Assembly: GCA_030549495.1 (NCBI GenBank)
Contig: JAUIRK010001052.1
Coordinates: forward strand, 1,550,001 to 1,614,000
Length of the DNA stretch: 64,000 bases
DNA from: Nectonema munidae
Lineage: Eukaryota > Nematomorpha > Nectonematoida > Nectonematidae
Direction: 5' to 3'
Shown here: piece by piece, positions 47,592 to 59,399 of the stretch
Position numbering within the stretch: position 1 is the stretch's first letter
How the letters are laid out: every line of letters starts with the position of its first letter
The notes under the pieces: generated by a model
The model's database searches: none
Seen by the model: only the letters and a program-made list of their open reading frames with translations
What the model was told of the DNA's origin: nothing
Translations under genes and position numbers: made by a program

Positions 47592-48285
47592 AATCTTTCT
47601 CAAACTGGATTCTGGGGTCCACTAGGGCAGGTATCTGCAGGATTTTGATAACATAGTGCCAAAACTAGCTGACAAACGCATTGCGCATGCCAATCTCATA
47701 ATACCAAAATATACCATTTATCTCATATAACATGAGTAAATATCCGTTTTTTTAAAATTTTATTTTCAAATTATAAATAATGCAATTACATTAAATTGCC
47801 ATTTTTGTGTTTAGAAGGACTTCCTTCTCAATAGCTCCCTTTCTTTCGCTCTCATATATATAATTTGCTGCAAAATGAAATAAATTTTAAAAGGACTCTA
47901 CTTATATCAGATGATACTCAAAATAGTTCTGAACTTAAAAAGTTAAAACATGTCTTCCTGTCAAACGATACCGTTGGAAGGCTAATAGGAGTCTGATGAC
48001 ATAATATCAGAGGTGGTTTTATTGATTCCCAACTCGATTTTCGACTTTTTTGCAATTCAGTTTTATGAAATGCTGGATGCTGCAAACTTAGCAAAGCGTT
48101 GCGTTTACGTTGAATATGTATATGTTAAGAACCTGGTAGACAATTTTTTGTTTTACGAAACTCTTAGAAGTAAAACAACTGCAAGAGAAATATTTAACAA
48201 GGTAGACATTTTTACAGCAAATGGTATTAACCCTATTAGTGCTGAGCTAAATTTGTTCTCTCAAGTCCTGGGGGCGTAAAGTAGT
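47592..48285 (+). pseudogene. hAT transposase fragment (ZBED5-like)
   Basis: Encodes LKKLKHVFLSNDTVGRLIG (47935-47990), then VVLLIPNSIFDFFAIQFYEM, YVEYVYVKNLVDNFLFYETL and TTAREIFNKVDIFTANGI (48013-48240), which match the ZBED5 order pLSndTV-RRI, FaiQlDES, RYv---eEflFc--L, TTgeeIF--v--FF--NgI. The QLDES Asp is replaced (QFYEM). It stops just before the TDGA block. A hAT-like terminus, TCAATCTTTCTCAAACTGG, lies at 47590, so the 5' end may be whole while the 3' part was replaced by the satellite. Confidence 0.7.
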
Positions 48286-48334
48286 GACCCCTCTTTTCTT
48301 CAGATATTAAGTTTTTATAAAAATTTTCAATGTA

Positions 48335-49560
48335 ACATATATATTTCAACTATGCTGAATTCAGTGGTGCTGTCCATTTTTCTATCAAAATCAATATAAA
48401 CTGTCAAAAAATTGATTTATATATGACAGCTCATCTCACAAACAAACTTTTTATATTTAAATAATCATTTTCAAGTATGCCTAATTCAGTGGTGAGGTCC
48501 ATTTTTTTCATCAAAATCAATCAAACCTGTCAAAAAATTGATTTATATAGGACAGTTCATCTCAAAAACGAACTTTTTATATTTAAATAAATATATAATT
48601 TTTTTACACATATGTACTCATTTTCAAGTATGCTGAATTTAGTGGTAATGTCCATTTTTTTCATCAAAATCAATCAAACCTGTCAAAAAATTAATTTATA
48701 TAGGACAGCTCATCTCAAAAAAGAAACTTTTTATATTTTAATAATTAGATAACATTTTTTACACATATATACCCATTTTCAAGTATGCTGAATTCAGTGG
48801 TGATGTCCATTTTTTCATCAAAAACAATCAAACCTGTCAAATATAGGACAGCTCATCTCATAAACAAACTTTTTATATTTAAATAAATATATAAATTTTT
48901 TTTACACATATATACCTATTTTCAAGTATGCTAAATTCAGTGATGTCCATTTTTTCATCAAAATCAATCAAACCTCTCAAAAAATTGATTTATATAGGAC
49001 AGCTCATCTCAAAAACGAACTTTTTATATTTAAATAATTAGATAAAAATTTTTACACATATATACCTGTGATGAATAGAAAGAATCTGAAAGGCTGGAGC
49101 TTTTATTCAACAAATAGCGCGTGAAAAGACATAACTACATATATATATATATATAAGAATTTGCATAGTAAAAGAAAAGTCTATATTAATAGAATAGAAG
49201 AATTGTGATGTTCAGAGAAGTGTTAATGACAAATAATTAATGACAAAAATAAATATAACTATGACAGATAATTATGGTTAAATGAAAAGATATTATGTGC
49301 AAGTTTATAAACAAAAATGATGATAATAGTAATAACAATAATAATGAAGAAGGGTTATTTGAATAATACAATACCCATTTTCAAATATGCTGAATTCAGT
49401 GGTGTTGTCCATTTTTTCATCAAAATCAATCAAACCTGTCAAAAAATTGATTTATATAGGACAGCTCATCTCAAAAACGAACTTTTTATATTTAAATAAT
49501 TAGATAAAATTTTTTACACATATATACCCATTTTCAAGTATGCTGAATTCAGTGATGTTT
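48335..49560. repeat. Satellite array, unit about 125-155 bp, seven to eight units
   Basis: Unit landmark ATGCTGAATTCAGTGG or variant at 48352, 48477, 48630, 48785, 48928, 49387 and 49539, with one more unit cut by the inserted LTR. Each unit runs through TCCATTTTTTCATCAAAATC, CCTGTCAAAAAATTGATTTA, TAGGACAGCTCATCTC and TTTTTATATTTAAATAATTA to TTTACACATATATACC. The first unit is shorter, lacking the last 28 bp. Confidence 0.95.
49067..49370. mobile_element. Solo LTR inserted in the satellite
   Basis: A 304-bp insert starting TG and ending CA, flanked by the 5-bp duplication ATACC (49062-49066 and 49371-49375). Neighbouring satellite units give the empty site directly. Features of an LTR left by recombination of an LTR retroelement; the superfamily is not determinable, and no internal region is present. 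Confidence 0.75.
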
Positions 49561-52500
49561 GACGCTACTATACATAACTATTGATTCACGTATCAGAAGG
49601 GCGATTGCAATTTAAGAATACTAAATTCATGTTTATTATTAACATAGTTACACATAAATCCAGAACTAGAAGTAAGCTAGAATTTTGAAATAATCTTTTC
49701 GTAATTTCAGCCACATTAAAAAAAAACATAAAATATCGCAAATAATTTATATGATAATTTTATACCTTACTTTCCTGGCTTACTAGGTTCATGAACGTTT
49801 ATTGAAGATCCTTCCGCAATCTTATTATTAATTTTTCATCAAAAGTCACATAACCAAATAAGATTCAATACATAAAAAAACAAAACAAATTTATTATCAA
49901 AATAAAATTACTTCTGGAATATATCAATGAAATGAACGTCGAGTAAACGTGTACTGCTATAATTTAATCCAATTGATGCTCGGTCTTACAACTCCAATTC
50001 CAAAAATATATATCAAATAAAAATTTAGAGATAAAAATTTTTTATTATCAATTTTAACAAAAAAAGAAAAATGAATAAAAGTATTTTTTTTCTCTAGATG
50101 ATAACTAGAACTTAATATTAGGCTCTATTTGAAATATCTGATTACACTAATTGTAATGCCAATAAATACGTCCTTCAAGGCAATATGTGGAATATCATAT
50201 GAAAATCTATAAGATGAACAAAAGGTATTGATCATAAACTTACCAAGCGTACTAAGATGATATGTAGAAATTTTTTTCTTCTTTGATAATGAAAATTAAT
50301 TTTAGTCTGATAAAAATTTTTAGTGAGTTGATTGATTTTAGTTGCATCATAAATTTCTTCGATGCTAGTAGATTATATCACCTTTGGGTAAAAAGGTCAC
50401 GTGTTATAAATATGACTCTAACTTCAGAAAATTTTTTAACAAAAATAACAATTTTGATTTAATTAGGTAATTTAAAAAATAATTTTAAAATGTGATATTT
50501 TTATATCATTGATATAAAAATATATAAAAAATCTAAAAATAGATTTTAGCTCTTTTTTATATCCAATATTCATAGTTACTCCTTTTTTATGCCACGATTG
50601 AGCTTCTTCATCGAATAATAAAGTAATGGATTTCCTTCCATTAAATTATCTCATCGTAAACTTTCACAGCGTCTTTTTAGTTCAAAAATCCTCCTTGGGA
50701 AGGGGGAGGGGGTGAAAATCTAGCCCCCATGTTGACAATTATTGCATCATAAAAGTTATTACAATGAATTTGATAATTTGGCTAATGATTGAAATGTGAG
50801 AATTTGTGGATGTTGCTGGGTTATTGTAAGTTTTTAATTTACATTGCTTTTAACACGAATTTGAAATTGTAAGTTAGCTTATAACTAAATTTTAGAAACA
50901 AATCATTCCTACGCGATTAAAAATATTGACTAATTGCCGAAACAGGTGATTTATCTGAATTGTAGCAGGCACAATAAAATATGTACATCGAATCAACAAT
51001 CAAAATATAAAATGTAATCACCTTTCTTTTAAATGCCCCTTTCACAAAAATTTATTATTTACATCTTTATCACTAAATGATAGTAAGCATACAATTTCTA
51101 CAATGATTGTAAAAATGATTTTTCGTCATCACTCACTTCAGCGCCTCAATTTTTCCAATTTCTTTTATTCGATATAAAACAGAATGGTTGAGGTATATAT
51201 TATAAATTTTAATTAAGCCTGTTTTGTTTCAATTTCAAATCACGATCTTTAAAGTTGGATTTACCTTATAAATTTTTTATTTTCAACCTATTGATTTCAC
51301 TATAATTGAATTTTAAATCTAAATTTCGTATTAATTTATTATCACCGTGTGTCTTATGTTTTGATAAAATTGTTGAAAGGCATAGAATATAACACCTTTA
51401 TTTGAAGTTTATCAATTATATAAGGTTTAATATTGCTTCTATTTCAAATTCTCGAATCATCGTCTATCCATAAATGTTACTTTACCTGCTACATTCCATT
51501 TTTCTCAATCCTACCTTATCCCATTTCCGCTGTATCTTCTATTCAATGCCTATTCTACTATGAAGTAAACATTTTCTCGCTTATCTTTTTATTTTCTATT
51601 GCAAATATCTTTACTTAGTGAGGGAGGGTGGGATAAGGTGGCACAGCACCTCATGGTCTCTTGTTAAATACGCCCGCCTATATAATTCAGACAGTAATAT
51701 TTTTCAAAAGTACTATCTCTACGCAATTTTCATTTTAGTCAATTCAAATCTTTTAACAGTAAGGTAGGTATCATTAAAAAAAGTAATACCTTTGATTTTG
51801 CTGTTGTTGCTTTGATGAGATTTATAGTCCATTTATGTATACTGGAACGGATTCTACTTCTGCGTCTTTTTGTAAAGTTTTGCTGCTTGCATACTGTAAT
51901 TAGAATTCTCACGTAAAACTTTGCTATTTATTTGTCGTATACTTCTTTGCAGCCATACAAAATGGAGTGGAGACAGGGTGACAAAGACTTGTGCTGAAGA
52001 AAGTATTATATCAAGAAGTGTAGTAATAATATTTGGTAAACTTAACAAATTAAGTATTTTAATGATATGTGTTGTATTTAAAGAAAACATCATGTTAAGT
52101 TGTTTTGTTAAAAGGAATCAAGTGTGTGTACCACATTTCTTTAATAAAATTAAGAGTGTCGTGTGCGCATTAGTGATGTTGGTGGAGTGTTTTGTATAAA
52201 AAGATCTAGTTAATTTATTCTTTCTTTGTATGCCTTCGAAAAATTGTTGTCATTTTTCATAACCTCAAAGTGATTGCTTGTGTAAGGATGACGATTTCTT
52301 TCAAATTTTCGAAAAATCAATGTATGTTTGTTTTGCTCATGATGAAAGTACTTCTAGCGTGCAGTGTTGCCGAAGTTTATTTCACTCGCACCACCAAGAA
52401 TTATAGTTTGTGTGAAAGTTTAGTCATTGTTTATTTTATTCACTTTTTTCTTCCAAAAGAAATACGTTTCGTGGTTTCCTTTCAATTTTACGTACGTGTG

Positions 52501-52580
52501 ATTTTATTTTAGCTTTATTTAATCATCACCTTTTTTGCAAAAAAGTCTACTCTAAAAATCCTTTATATACTAATATTTTT
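49561..52580. other. Long gene-free AT-rich stretch
   Basis: No supported gene. A hydrophobic 79-codon minus frame at 51854-52093 was considered and not accepted. Confidence 0.45.
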
Positions 52581-52589
52581 GGGTATAAC

Positions 52590-52660
52590 GCAGTGTTCGC
52601 TAACCCTTCAATCACACTGACACTTTTAAGGTCAGTGCGACATCACTTTTTCAAAAATGA
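52590..52660 (+). repeat. Possible hAT terminus
   Basis: CAGTGTTCGCTAACCCTTCA has hAT-end character; no partner found. Confidence 0.3.
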
Positions 52661-53207
52661 AGATCCTCTACTTAAAATATATAAAATTGCATTCCTTCAA
52701 CCATCAAATTTATTTATAAAATTATAGTGCATTGCAGGGAATTTGCCTGTCGTAGCTCGTACTTTTAATGTCTTTTGATTTAAAAAATTTCGCACTAAAA
52801 TAGGAATAATACGAAAGAAACGAAAATATTAATATGCCGTTTTAATAAAATGGTTTAATGCTGCTTTGTTCAAACGATGCATCGAATGTGAGTTGTGCAT
52901 AGTTTCAAGCTAAGATCCCCAATATCACGTTTCTGTGTTTGGATTTGACATAAAGAAGCTGGGAGAAATCGTGTTAGCACAAATAAGTTGTGAGAAAAGG
53001 AAAGGGATTATCATTTAACGAGAAATGCGATAAATTTGACTGATTGAAACAGAGTTGTAGTGATGTATCTCATCATAATTCTAATATAATATTCTCCAAG
53101 TGCCCTCAAACCTTCCACTTCCCATAGATGTTAGAAATGGATTTGTTTTTCTTTATTATTGGCGTTAGAAACAGGAAAATTAGACCTAAATGTCTTTTTC
53201 AAGCTTT

Positions 53208-53545
53208 CTAAATGTTGAATAAAGAGCCAATTTGTTTATGGAATTCTTCAACTGTTGTTTCGCAGAAGTCATTAAATGTTAAAAAGATTTCATAGATACG
53301 ACTTTGGAAACTCATTGAACAAAAGTCACATTTCCGAATTGTGGCCTCTACTTTCTCTTCAACCTCGTATATACTTACAGTTTTTCCTTGCAAACTTTTC
53401 TTTATACCATTCAATGCGGTAAAAATACTATAGCTAGTAATGAAAAGAATGAAACTTTGCACTCACATGTAATGTCTTAGCATCGAAAAAATGTTTTTTA
53501 AAGAATAATTGCTCAATTGCACTGCCCATATCGTCACAAAAACAC
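53208..53545 (-). other. Weak coding-like stretch on the minus strand
   Basis: Unrecognised. The frame at 53208-53462 encodes KKSLQGKTVSIYEVEEKVEA, then SFQSRIYEIFLTFNDFCETT and VEEFHKQIGSLFNI before a stop. Just upstream, 53478-53545 reads MGSAIEQLFFKKHFFDAKTL in another frame, ending at a GTGAGT donor-like site. Residue composition is more protein-like than nearby frames, but the implied 33-nt gap is too short for this genome's introns. It could be a degraded host gene or element. Confidence 0.2.
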
Positions 53546-54189
53546 TTGAAATACAAATATTGAGCGACTAGGCTTATTTCTGGTTTATATATAGTTGCTC
53601 ATTTTTCTCCGTGTGGGTTGGCATGATGGCTTGAATATTTGCCATCACTGCTTTGTGGCTTTGTGACATGTACGAAACCCAATCGGTATTCACCGATATT
53701 CGTTGGTTTTCTAAACGAACCTTGATCAAATGTAGTCATTCTATTTATAATCTGGCAAGACCATATGGGAGACAATATGGCTAACATGCAGTGGTGGCAT
53801 ACAGTACGTTAGGGTTATACAAAAGATTAACTAGCAAATTAATTTTTTTTTAAATTTATATAAAAAAGGAAAGTAATTATTCAAACTGTTTCTACATTTT
53901 GAAATTATGAATTTTTTTCATCTGAAAAACGTTTTAAAATGATAAAATATTTATGATAAAAACCTCATATTTGAGGGGACTGTTTTTTGCGTTGCAATAA
54001 TTGAATTTTGAATAAACATTCTATACATTTATCTGATTTTACATGAATTTATTTAACATTATTTCAAATTTGATGTTCTACAATTTTGCCTAGCAAACTA
54101 ATTTTATTTCAAATTATCTTCCTCAAATCTTTTTATAAACTTCTTTTATGATTCCTTGTTTTATAATGTTCCTTAGTTTTCGAAAGTTT

Positions 54190-56260
54190 TAGAAAAAAAT
54201 TTCTATAAAAATCTCTATAATTATTTTGAAAGTAATAAACTTTGTTCTTCATATCAGTTTGCATTTAGGAATCTTATATCAATCGAAAACCTGCATTCTG
54301 TTTTTATAGATGGCATTGTTTCTTCTTAGAATAACAATTCCGACTATATTGGTGTTTTTCTTGATTTAGCTAGCGCTTTTGACACTATTTCTATAGTGCC
54401 CGGAAAATTCACCGTAAACAAGTTTGCGGTAGGAAAACTCGCCTCAGGAATTTTCGCCGCGGGGAATTTCGCCAAGAAAAGTCGGAAGACAATTTTGCCT
54501 TAAAACAAGTATTTGTGATAAAAAGTTTGGTTTTGAAGTACCATTTTATCTCTTTCAAACAACCAAATTTGGCCAAGTAATTTTTTTTTTATTTTATCTT
54601 TATTTGTAGTTTGTTTTTTTGTAGGCAGACGATGGTCTATCAAGTGGAAACTAGTAGAGGGGGACTGAAATTAGTTGACGATCTTAACTATATTTACCGA
54701 ATAGATCAAAAATACAGATAAAAAAATAATTACTCCATACGGATAATAAAATAAATAAATAAAATAAAAAACTAAAGGATAATAAATAAAATAAAATAAT
54801 AATTACTCGATTTCCTTATTGATTGTTTACCTATCTGAAACTTCGAAAGCCAAGCTTGGTTGTTTGGAAGAGATAAAATGGTATTTCAGAAAACAAACTG
54901 TTTTTATCACAAACACTTGTTTTACGGCAAAATTGTCTTACGGCGATTTTTCCTATAAGGCGAAATTTCCTGAGGCGAGTTTTCCTACGGCAAATTTTCC
55001 TAGAACCTATTTCTATACCTCTGCTTTGCGAAAAACTATTTTCTTATAATATCTGTAGCTCTTCAATCAACCTAATTTTTTCCTTCCTAACTGATAGAAT
55101 TTCATATGTTGAAGTCAATAGGATAAATTCATGTTTTGAAAAAAATAGCAATTTAGGTGTTCCGCAAGGAACAGTTCTAAGGCCTATACTGTTTGTTATT
55201 TGTTTAAATAACGTTTTATAGATTCAATAAATAGAGATAATATACTTGCATGTGCATATTCTGATGGTATATCTTTACTTTTTAAAGTAAGTGATATGAC
55301 TGATGGAGAAATTGAAGTTCGTTTATCTAATATTGTGAATCTATTGAAACATAATAATCTTCTAATCAATATTGGGAAATCAAAAGCTATATATTTTTCT
55401 TCACTTTCTTCAAATAAGAAAAAACAGCTCGAACTTAATATTTGTAAAACAAAAATTGAATTTTCAAACTCTTAAAATTTTCTTTGTATAATTTTAGATG
55501 AAAAACTCTCATGGAAGGCTCATGTTCGAAACGTCCGAAAAAAAAAGAATTGTAGTTTGTCAATGTTTCGTAGCATTAATTTTTTGCTTGTTAAATTAAA
55601 GATAATAATTTACAAATCTATTGTCGAAAATACTTTGTCTTTTTCGTTAATTAACTCGGGTCATGTTGACCTTTTTAGTATCTCATCACTCCAAAAAAAA
55701 TTGTGAGATCAATTTTTAGCTTAAAGTTCAATGCACACAGTAATGAAAAGTTTGTAGAAATGAATTGTTTGAGAGCTAAAGAGTTATATAAAATGAAGTT
55801 ACTAGGGTTTGTTCTCAAGTTCTTGACAGGCCTTGTAAACTTAAATATAGATTTACTTATTTTTTTCCAATAATAGCTATAACCTGAGAAATTCATTTAA
55901 ATTGAAGAAAACAAGATTTAAAATTGAATGCAAACAAGGAATCTATTATACAATTCCATTATGCTGGAATAATTTTACTGATATTTTTGAAAAGTATACT
56001 GATAGCTTATCGATTCGAAAATTATTGAAAAAAATAAAAGACGCCATTTTCGAGGAAAGATACACCTGTTGTAATAATGATAGGTATGTAGGTAGATTTC
56101 AAAGCACTTTCCAGCGTGTGGTGTTATGTTCGCGTAAGCTTGAGAGTTGGTTAAGGAGGATGGAGATGTTGGTAGATGTTATGTTTGTTCATCATAGTGT
56201 ATTTTCTGTATATAAATGTTGTTACTCTTTTATTTTTTTATTATATACTCTATTCTTTAA
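54190..56260 (+). mobile_element. LINE relic (host of two later insertions)
   Basis: RT pieces on the plus strand: SYQFAFRNLISIENLHSVF, DYIGVFLDLASAFDTIS (54340-54390), then after the MITE FLTDRISYVEVN, NLGVPQGTVLRPILFVICLN (55155-55210), the thumb region INIGKSKAIYF, and the C-terminal tail YNLRNSFKL, ECKQGIYYTIPLCWNNFTDI and SIRKLLKKIKDAI (55880-56045). Stops and frame changes throughout; no catalytic YADD read. It differs clearly from the LINE at 23.7 kb. Its 3' UTR probably resumes after the second LINE and ends in the TTC tail at 56802-56812. Confidence 0.8.
54396..55006. mobile_element. Foldback MITE with 11-bp duplications
   Basis: A 611-bp insert inside the RT of the LINE. Arms 54396-54573 and 54849-55006 are inverted repeats of about 160-178 bp, sharing AGGAAAACTCGCCTCAGGAA, AGACAATTTTGCC, AAAACAAGT-TTTGTGATAAA, ACCATTTTATCTCTT and AAACAACCAA. 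The 11-bp sequence CTATTTCTATA lies on both sides (54385-54395 and 55007-55017). Long arms plus a 9-11 bp duplication are characteristic of Mutator-like MITEs. No coding in the 275-bp interior. Confidence 0.85.
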
Positions 56261-56284
56261 TTGTGTAATATTTGTAATTATATG

Positions 56285-56720
56285 ATAATGTATATAACCC
56301 AACGTCACACTCACCTTTACACTCTATATCATTGGTGTACACATTGGGGTATGGATGTAAATTTCGCAAAATGTTATCATTCACAAATTGGTTGTCAAAA
56401 CAGCTACACTTATTATATTGGTGGTCATAATATCACTCGTACTTCGCAAATAAACGATTTAGGCATCATCGTTGATAATTCTTTGAAATTCAAGCCTCAT
56501 TTTTCGAAAATAATCTTTAAAGCTTACACTGTATTTAACTCAATTTATCATCAGTTATCCTCCTTTGAACCAGAAATAGCTACTCCTATACACAAAGCGT
56601 TAATACGTCCTATTCTGGAATACGGTAATGTTATCGCACAGCCAAGCTGTGAAAAAGACACAGGCAAAATGGCCTTTTTTGCTTAATAAAATTATGTTGT
56701 TATGTTATAAAATTGTTTAT
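56285..56720 (+). mobile_element. LINE fragment, TTATG-tail family, copy 2, internally deleted
   Basis: Encodes the end of an RT: WGMDVNFAKC, INDLGIIVDNSLKFKPHFSK and ALIRPILEYGNVIAQPS, then jumps straight into the 3' UTR: GGC-AAAAT-GGCC hairpin, TTTTTTGCTTAATAAA and TTATG repeats, the same end as the copy at 33850-34345. The post-RT tail (130 residues in that copy) is missing. It sits between the coding end and the TTC tail of the older LINE. Confidence 0.8.
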
Positions 56721-56812
56721 CTTAATTTTTATTTTTATAAGTTACACTGTCAGCGGCTTTAATTAGCCTTTTGTGTGTTCGTTTACATATACCAATAAAC
56801 ATTCTTCTTCTT
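56721..56812 (+). repeat. LINE 3' end with hairpin and TTC tail
   Basis: GGCTTTAATTAGCC hairpin, then ACCAATAAAC and ATTCTTCTTCTT. Probably the 3' end of the LINE at 54190-56260, cut off from it by the inserted fragment. It could instead be a separate truncated LINE copy. Confidence 0.6.
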
Positions 56813-57760
56813 ATATTAAACTTATAGTATGTGTATTTATATCAAATAAACTATTTATTTTTTTTAATTATACCTCAACTTTATTACATTTTAAGCGATA
56901 AATTTTCTCGAGGATTTTGAAGGGGTTAACAAAAATTTTTTCAAATGTTACTCTTTGCAAATATTTTTTCCTCTGCAAACACTATTTAAGGCTTCTTTTC
57001 TTTCTCCTGACATTGCTTGTCTTTGAGAAGTAAAGATTCTTTTTAGGGCGGAGAAACTTCTTTTACTAGATGATGTGAAGAGCATATGAGACTATGAAAC
57101 TTAATGCCAAGAGGGACTATAAAAAATATTTAAATTCTGAAATAATTTTAAAGAAATATTTATATTCCGATACAATTTTATGATAAAGTGAAGTTAGAAA
57201 ATAACCAATTTCTTTTCGAATCCTAACTTGGGCCATCACTGCTAACGCGTCTTAACAGACGATAATAATATATTAAAATTAAAAAATAGTGAAACTTCAA
57301 AAAAAATATATCTATAATTAAAACTATTCAATAATACTTTGCACACAGGTTAAGAACATAGTTAGAACATACTTGCAAAATTTAAAACAAAACAAACTAA
57401 CAATTTCAGTTTTATAGGCAAATTCAAGGAATTGGAAGCTCGATAAAGCTTCAAAATTACGGAAGATTAAATGACATCTTATTTTGGATCAAGAAAATCT
57501 AGACTGTGATCATTTAAATTTCAAAAATCAGGCCCTGAAGACATTTTAGTTTGACACAGCTGCTTTAGAGTGTGTTACATAGGTAGTCAGTCAGTCATAT
57601 TATGTAGTTATGCTATCATTTTCTTCAACGCTGTGAGCTGCTTACATCTAAAGATAAGTTTACGGTCTAGTTAAAAATAACAGACTAGTTTTATTTTTTA
57701 AGATTTGCTGATTAAACTTAGGTCACTTTGTCTACATAACTTGTTATATCAATTGATTCG
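56813..57760. other. Gene-free AT-rich stretch
   Basis: Nothing recognised. Confidence 0.5.
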
Positions 57761-57764
57761 ATAA

Positions 57765-58560
57765 AACAACGTTTGACTTTGATAGCAGCCTCGATGCGGC
57801 TTCCAAATCGGCAGCATTCTTTCGTTACTGTCTTTCGATTTAGGGTTTCCAAGGTTCCGGTAATTCTAGTCTTTAGTTTTTCCTTTGTGTTAAACAGGCT
57901 ATCCTTGTTTCTCGTTTAACCGCCCCAACACATAAAAGTCTAGGATTGCAGTCAGGCGAGCTGTGATGCCAAGTATCTGTTGAAATCTCATCCAGGAAAT
58001 TCTTCGACAGGCAATCCTGGGTTTTCGGACTAATATGATTAGATGCTAAGACTTGTTGTCACATGTAGAGCCTACCTAGAGCTAACTGGTCGATCCAGGG
58101 TTCACTACGTCCTCCAGAATCAGGATCTAGCCATCGGGGTTTAGTCTAAGGCTCTCAAGGAAGAAGTGGAGTGCCATGACGTCACTTTGCCATGATTACC
58201 GCTGGAAATTTTATATTCATAAATATGGACACGTCTTTATATGTGCCATTATCTGTTGTTGTGGGTATTAATGTTTTTGTCCTTTCAGAAGTCTTTCTGG
58301 TTCGGAAAAGAACTACACCATGTTTGGTGATTTAACTTGTTGATCACCTTCTTTGAGTACTTCAGTTGTTTTTCTTGGATAGCCCTTAAAAGAAATGGTC
58401 ATTTCCTCATTTTTTATGAAGCGTTACGTTTGTTGTCATTCACCAACAGCAAAATAATCATATCATATAAACCTTTCTGTTTAGCAATGGCTTTTTTCAT
58501 TTAAGTTCTTTCTTTTTGACTTTAAAATTTTAAAGGAAAATGGACTCTTTAAAAATGAAA
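57765..58560 (-). pseudogene. mariner-like transposase relic
   Basis: Minus-strand pieces in order: VYDMI-like start near 58480, KVINKLNHQ/VKSPNMV, ALHFFLESLRLNPDG (58140-58200), VVNPWIDQLALGRLYM, QQVLASNHISPKTQDCLSKN (58000-58060), NFLDEISTDTWHHSSPDCNP (57950-58010), GAVKRETRIACL, and KNAADLEAASRLLSKS at the C-terminus. These follow the Tc1/mariner order, with the third catalytic Asp kept in SPDCNP but the second (normally QQDSAP-H) lost to QQVLASNH. Several stops and frame changes; the GC content is higher than in the flanks, as expected of a later arrival. Confidence 0.8.
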
Positions 58561-59399
58561 AAAGATGAATTAAAAATAATAAAAGATGAAATTACTCATT
58601 AGTATATTGGTACAGCCCCAAAATTTCAGGTCCACTTTTTGAGAAACGTAGTCCACACTAAGACACCCACCTAGACGATCACTGATCTAAATTAACACTA
58701 TACGTGCTTGTTGACTTATTCAAATGATTTTTTCAACGCTCTTTTGGCGTTAGATCAAATATTTTCGTGAAGCGAGGGATCTCGTTACTGCGTTAATTTG
58801 AATGTAGTAACATAACAGTGTATGCAAACATTACACCACCTTGCTTGTTTGCCCATGGCAATTTTATTTACTTCATTTCAACATTATTTATGCAAGAAGA
58901 CCTCTTTCACCAGAAATAAATCTTTAGTTTTGTTAAAGTAAATACTTTACATTATTTCTATTTTAAAATTACAAGGCGGTGTCTTTCTCAAAATTTTGAG
59001 TCTTTGTAAAGATATTTAATAAACATTTTAGATAAATTTTTCCCTCATCATAATCTCTTTTTTTTCATCGTTTATGCTTCCACTTTTATAGATTGGTATA
59101 TTTTATATCTTCAACTAATGAAGTAGTTTTAGGATCTCCAGGTAGATTAGTTGGCTAGTGGAGTCAAGGATCTTTTGACTGATAAGTAGTTTTGAAGTAT
59201 TTTGATTTGTTCCAATTTTGCCACAATAAGCTTTGCCTTTTTCTTCTTATTGTTGTATTTTTTGGTTTGTATATAAATGGTTGAAGATTAAAATGTGTGA
59301 GCATGGTAACTTTTTTTAACATTCTAAATATTACAATTAGAAAGGTCAACATCACACAATAAAGATCTAAATTTACATTAAGTTAATCATTACAAGGGC
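58561..59399. other. Gene-free stretch before the BEL/Pao relic
   Basis: Nothing recognised. A 3' LTR of the BEL/Pao element would fall here, but I could not identify one. Confidence 0.4.

Noticed and set aside
48335-49560. CRISPR-like array
   Set aside because: Whole units of about 150 bp repeat with no unique spacers, in a eukaryotic setting; it is a satellite.
51854-52093. Hydrophobic open frame as a possible chemoreceptor exon
   Set aside because: Hydrophobicity is expected from T-rich DNA read this way. No family motif or convincing splice sites.
53599-53787. 62-codon minus-strand frame as a host exon
   Set aside because: No family match, no plausible splice sites, and it does not connect in frame with the neighbouring coding-like stretch.
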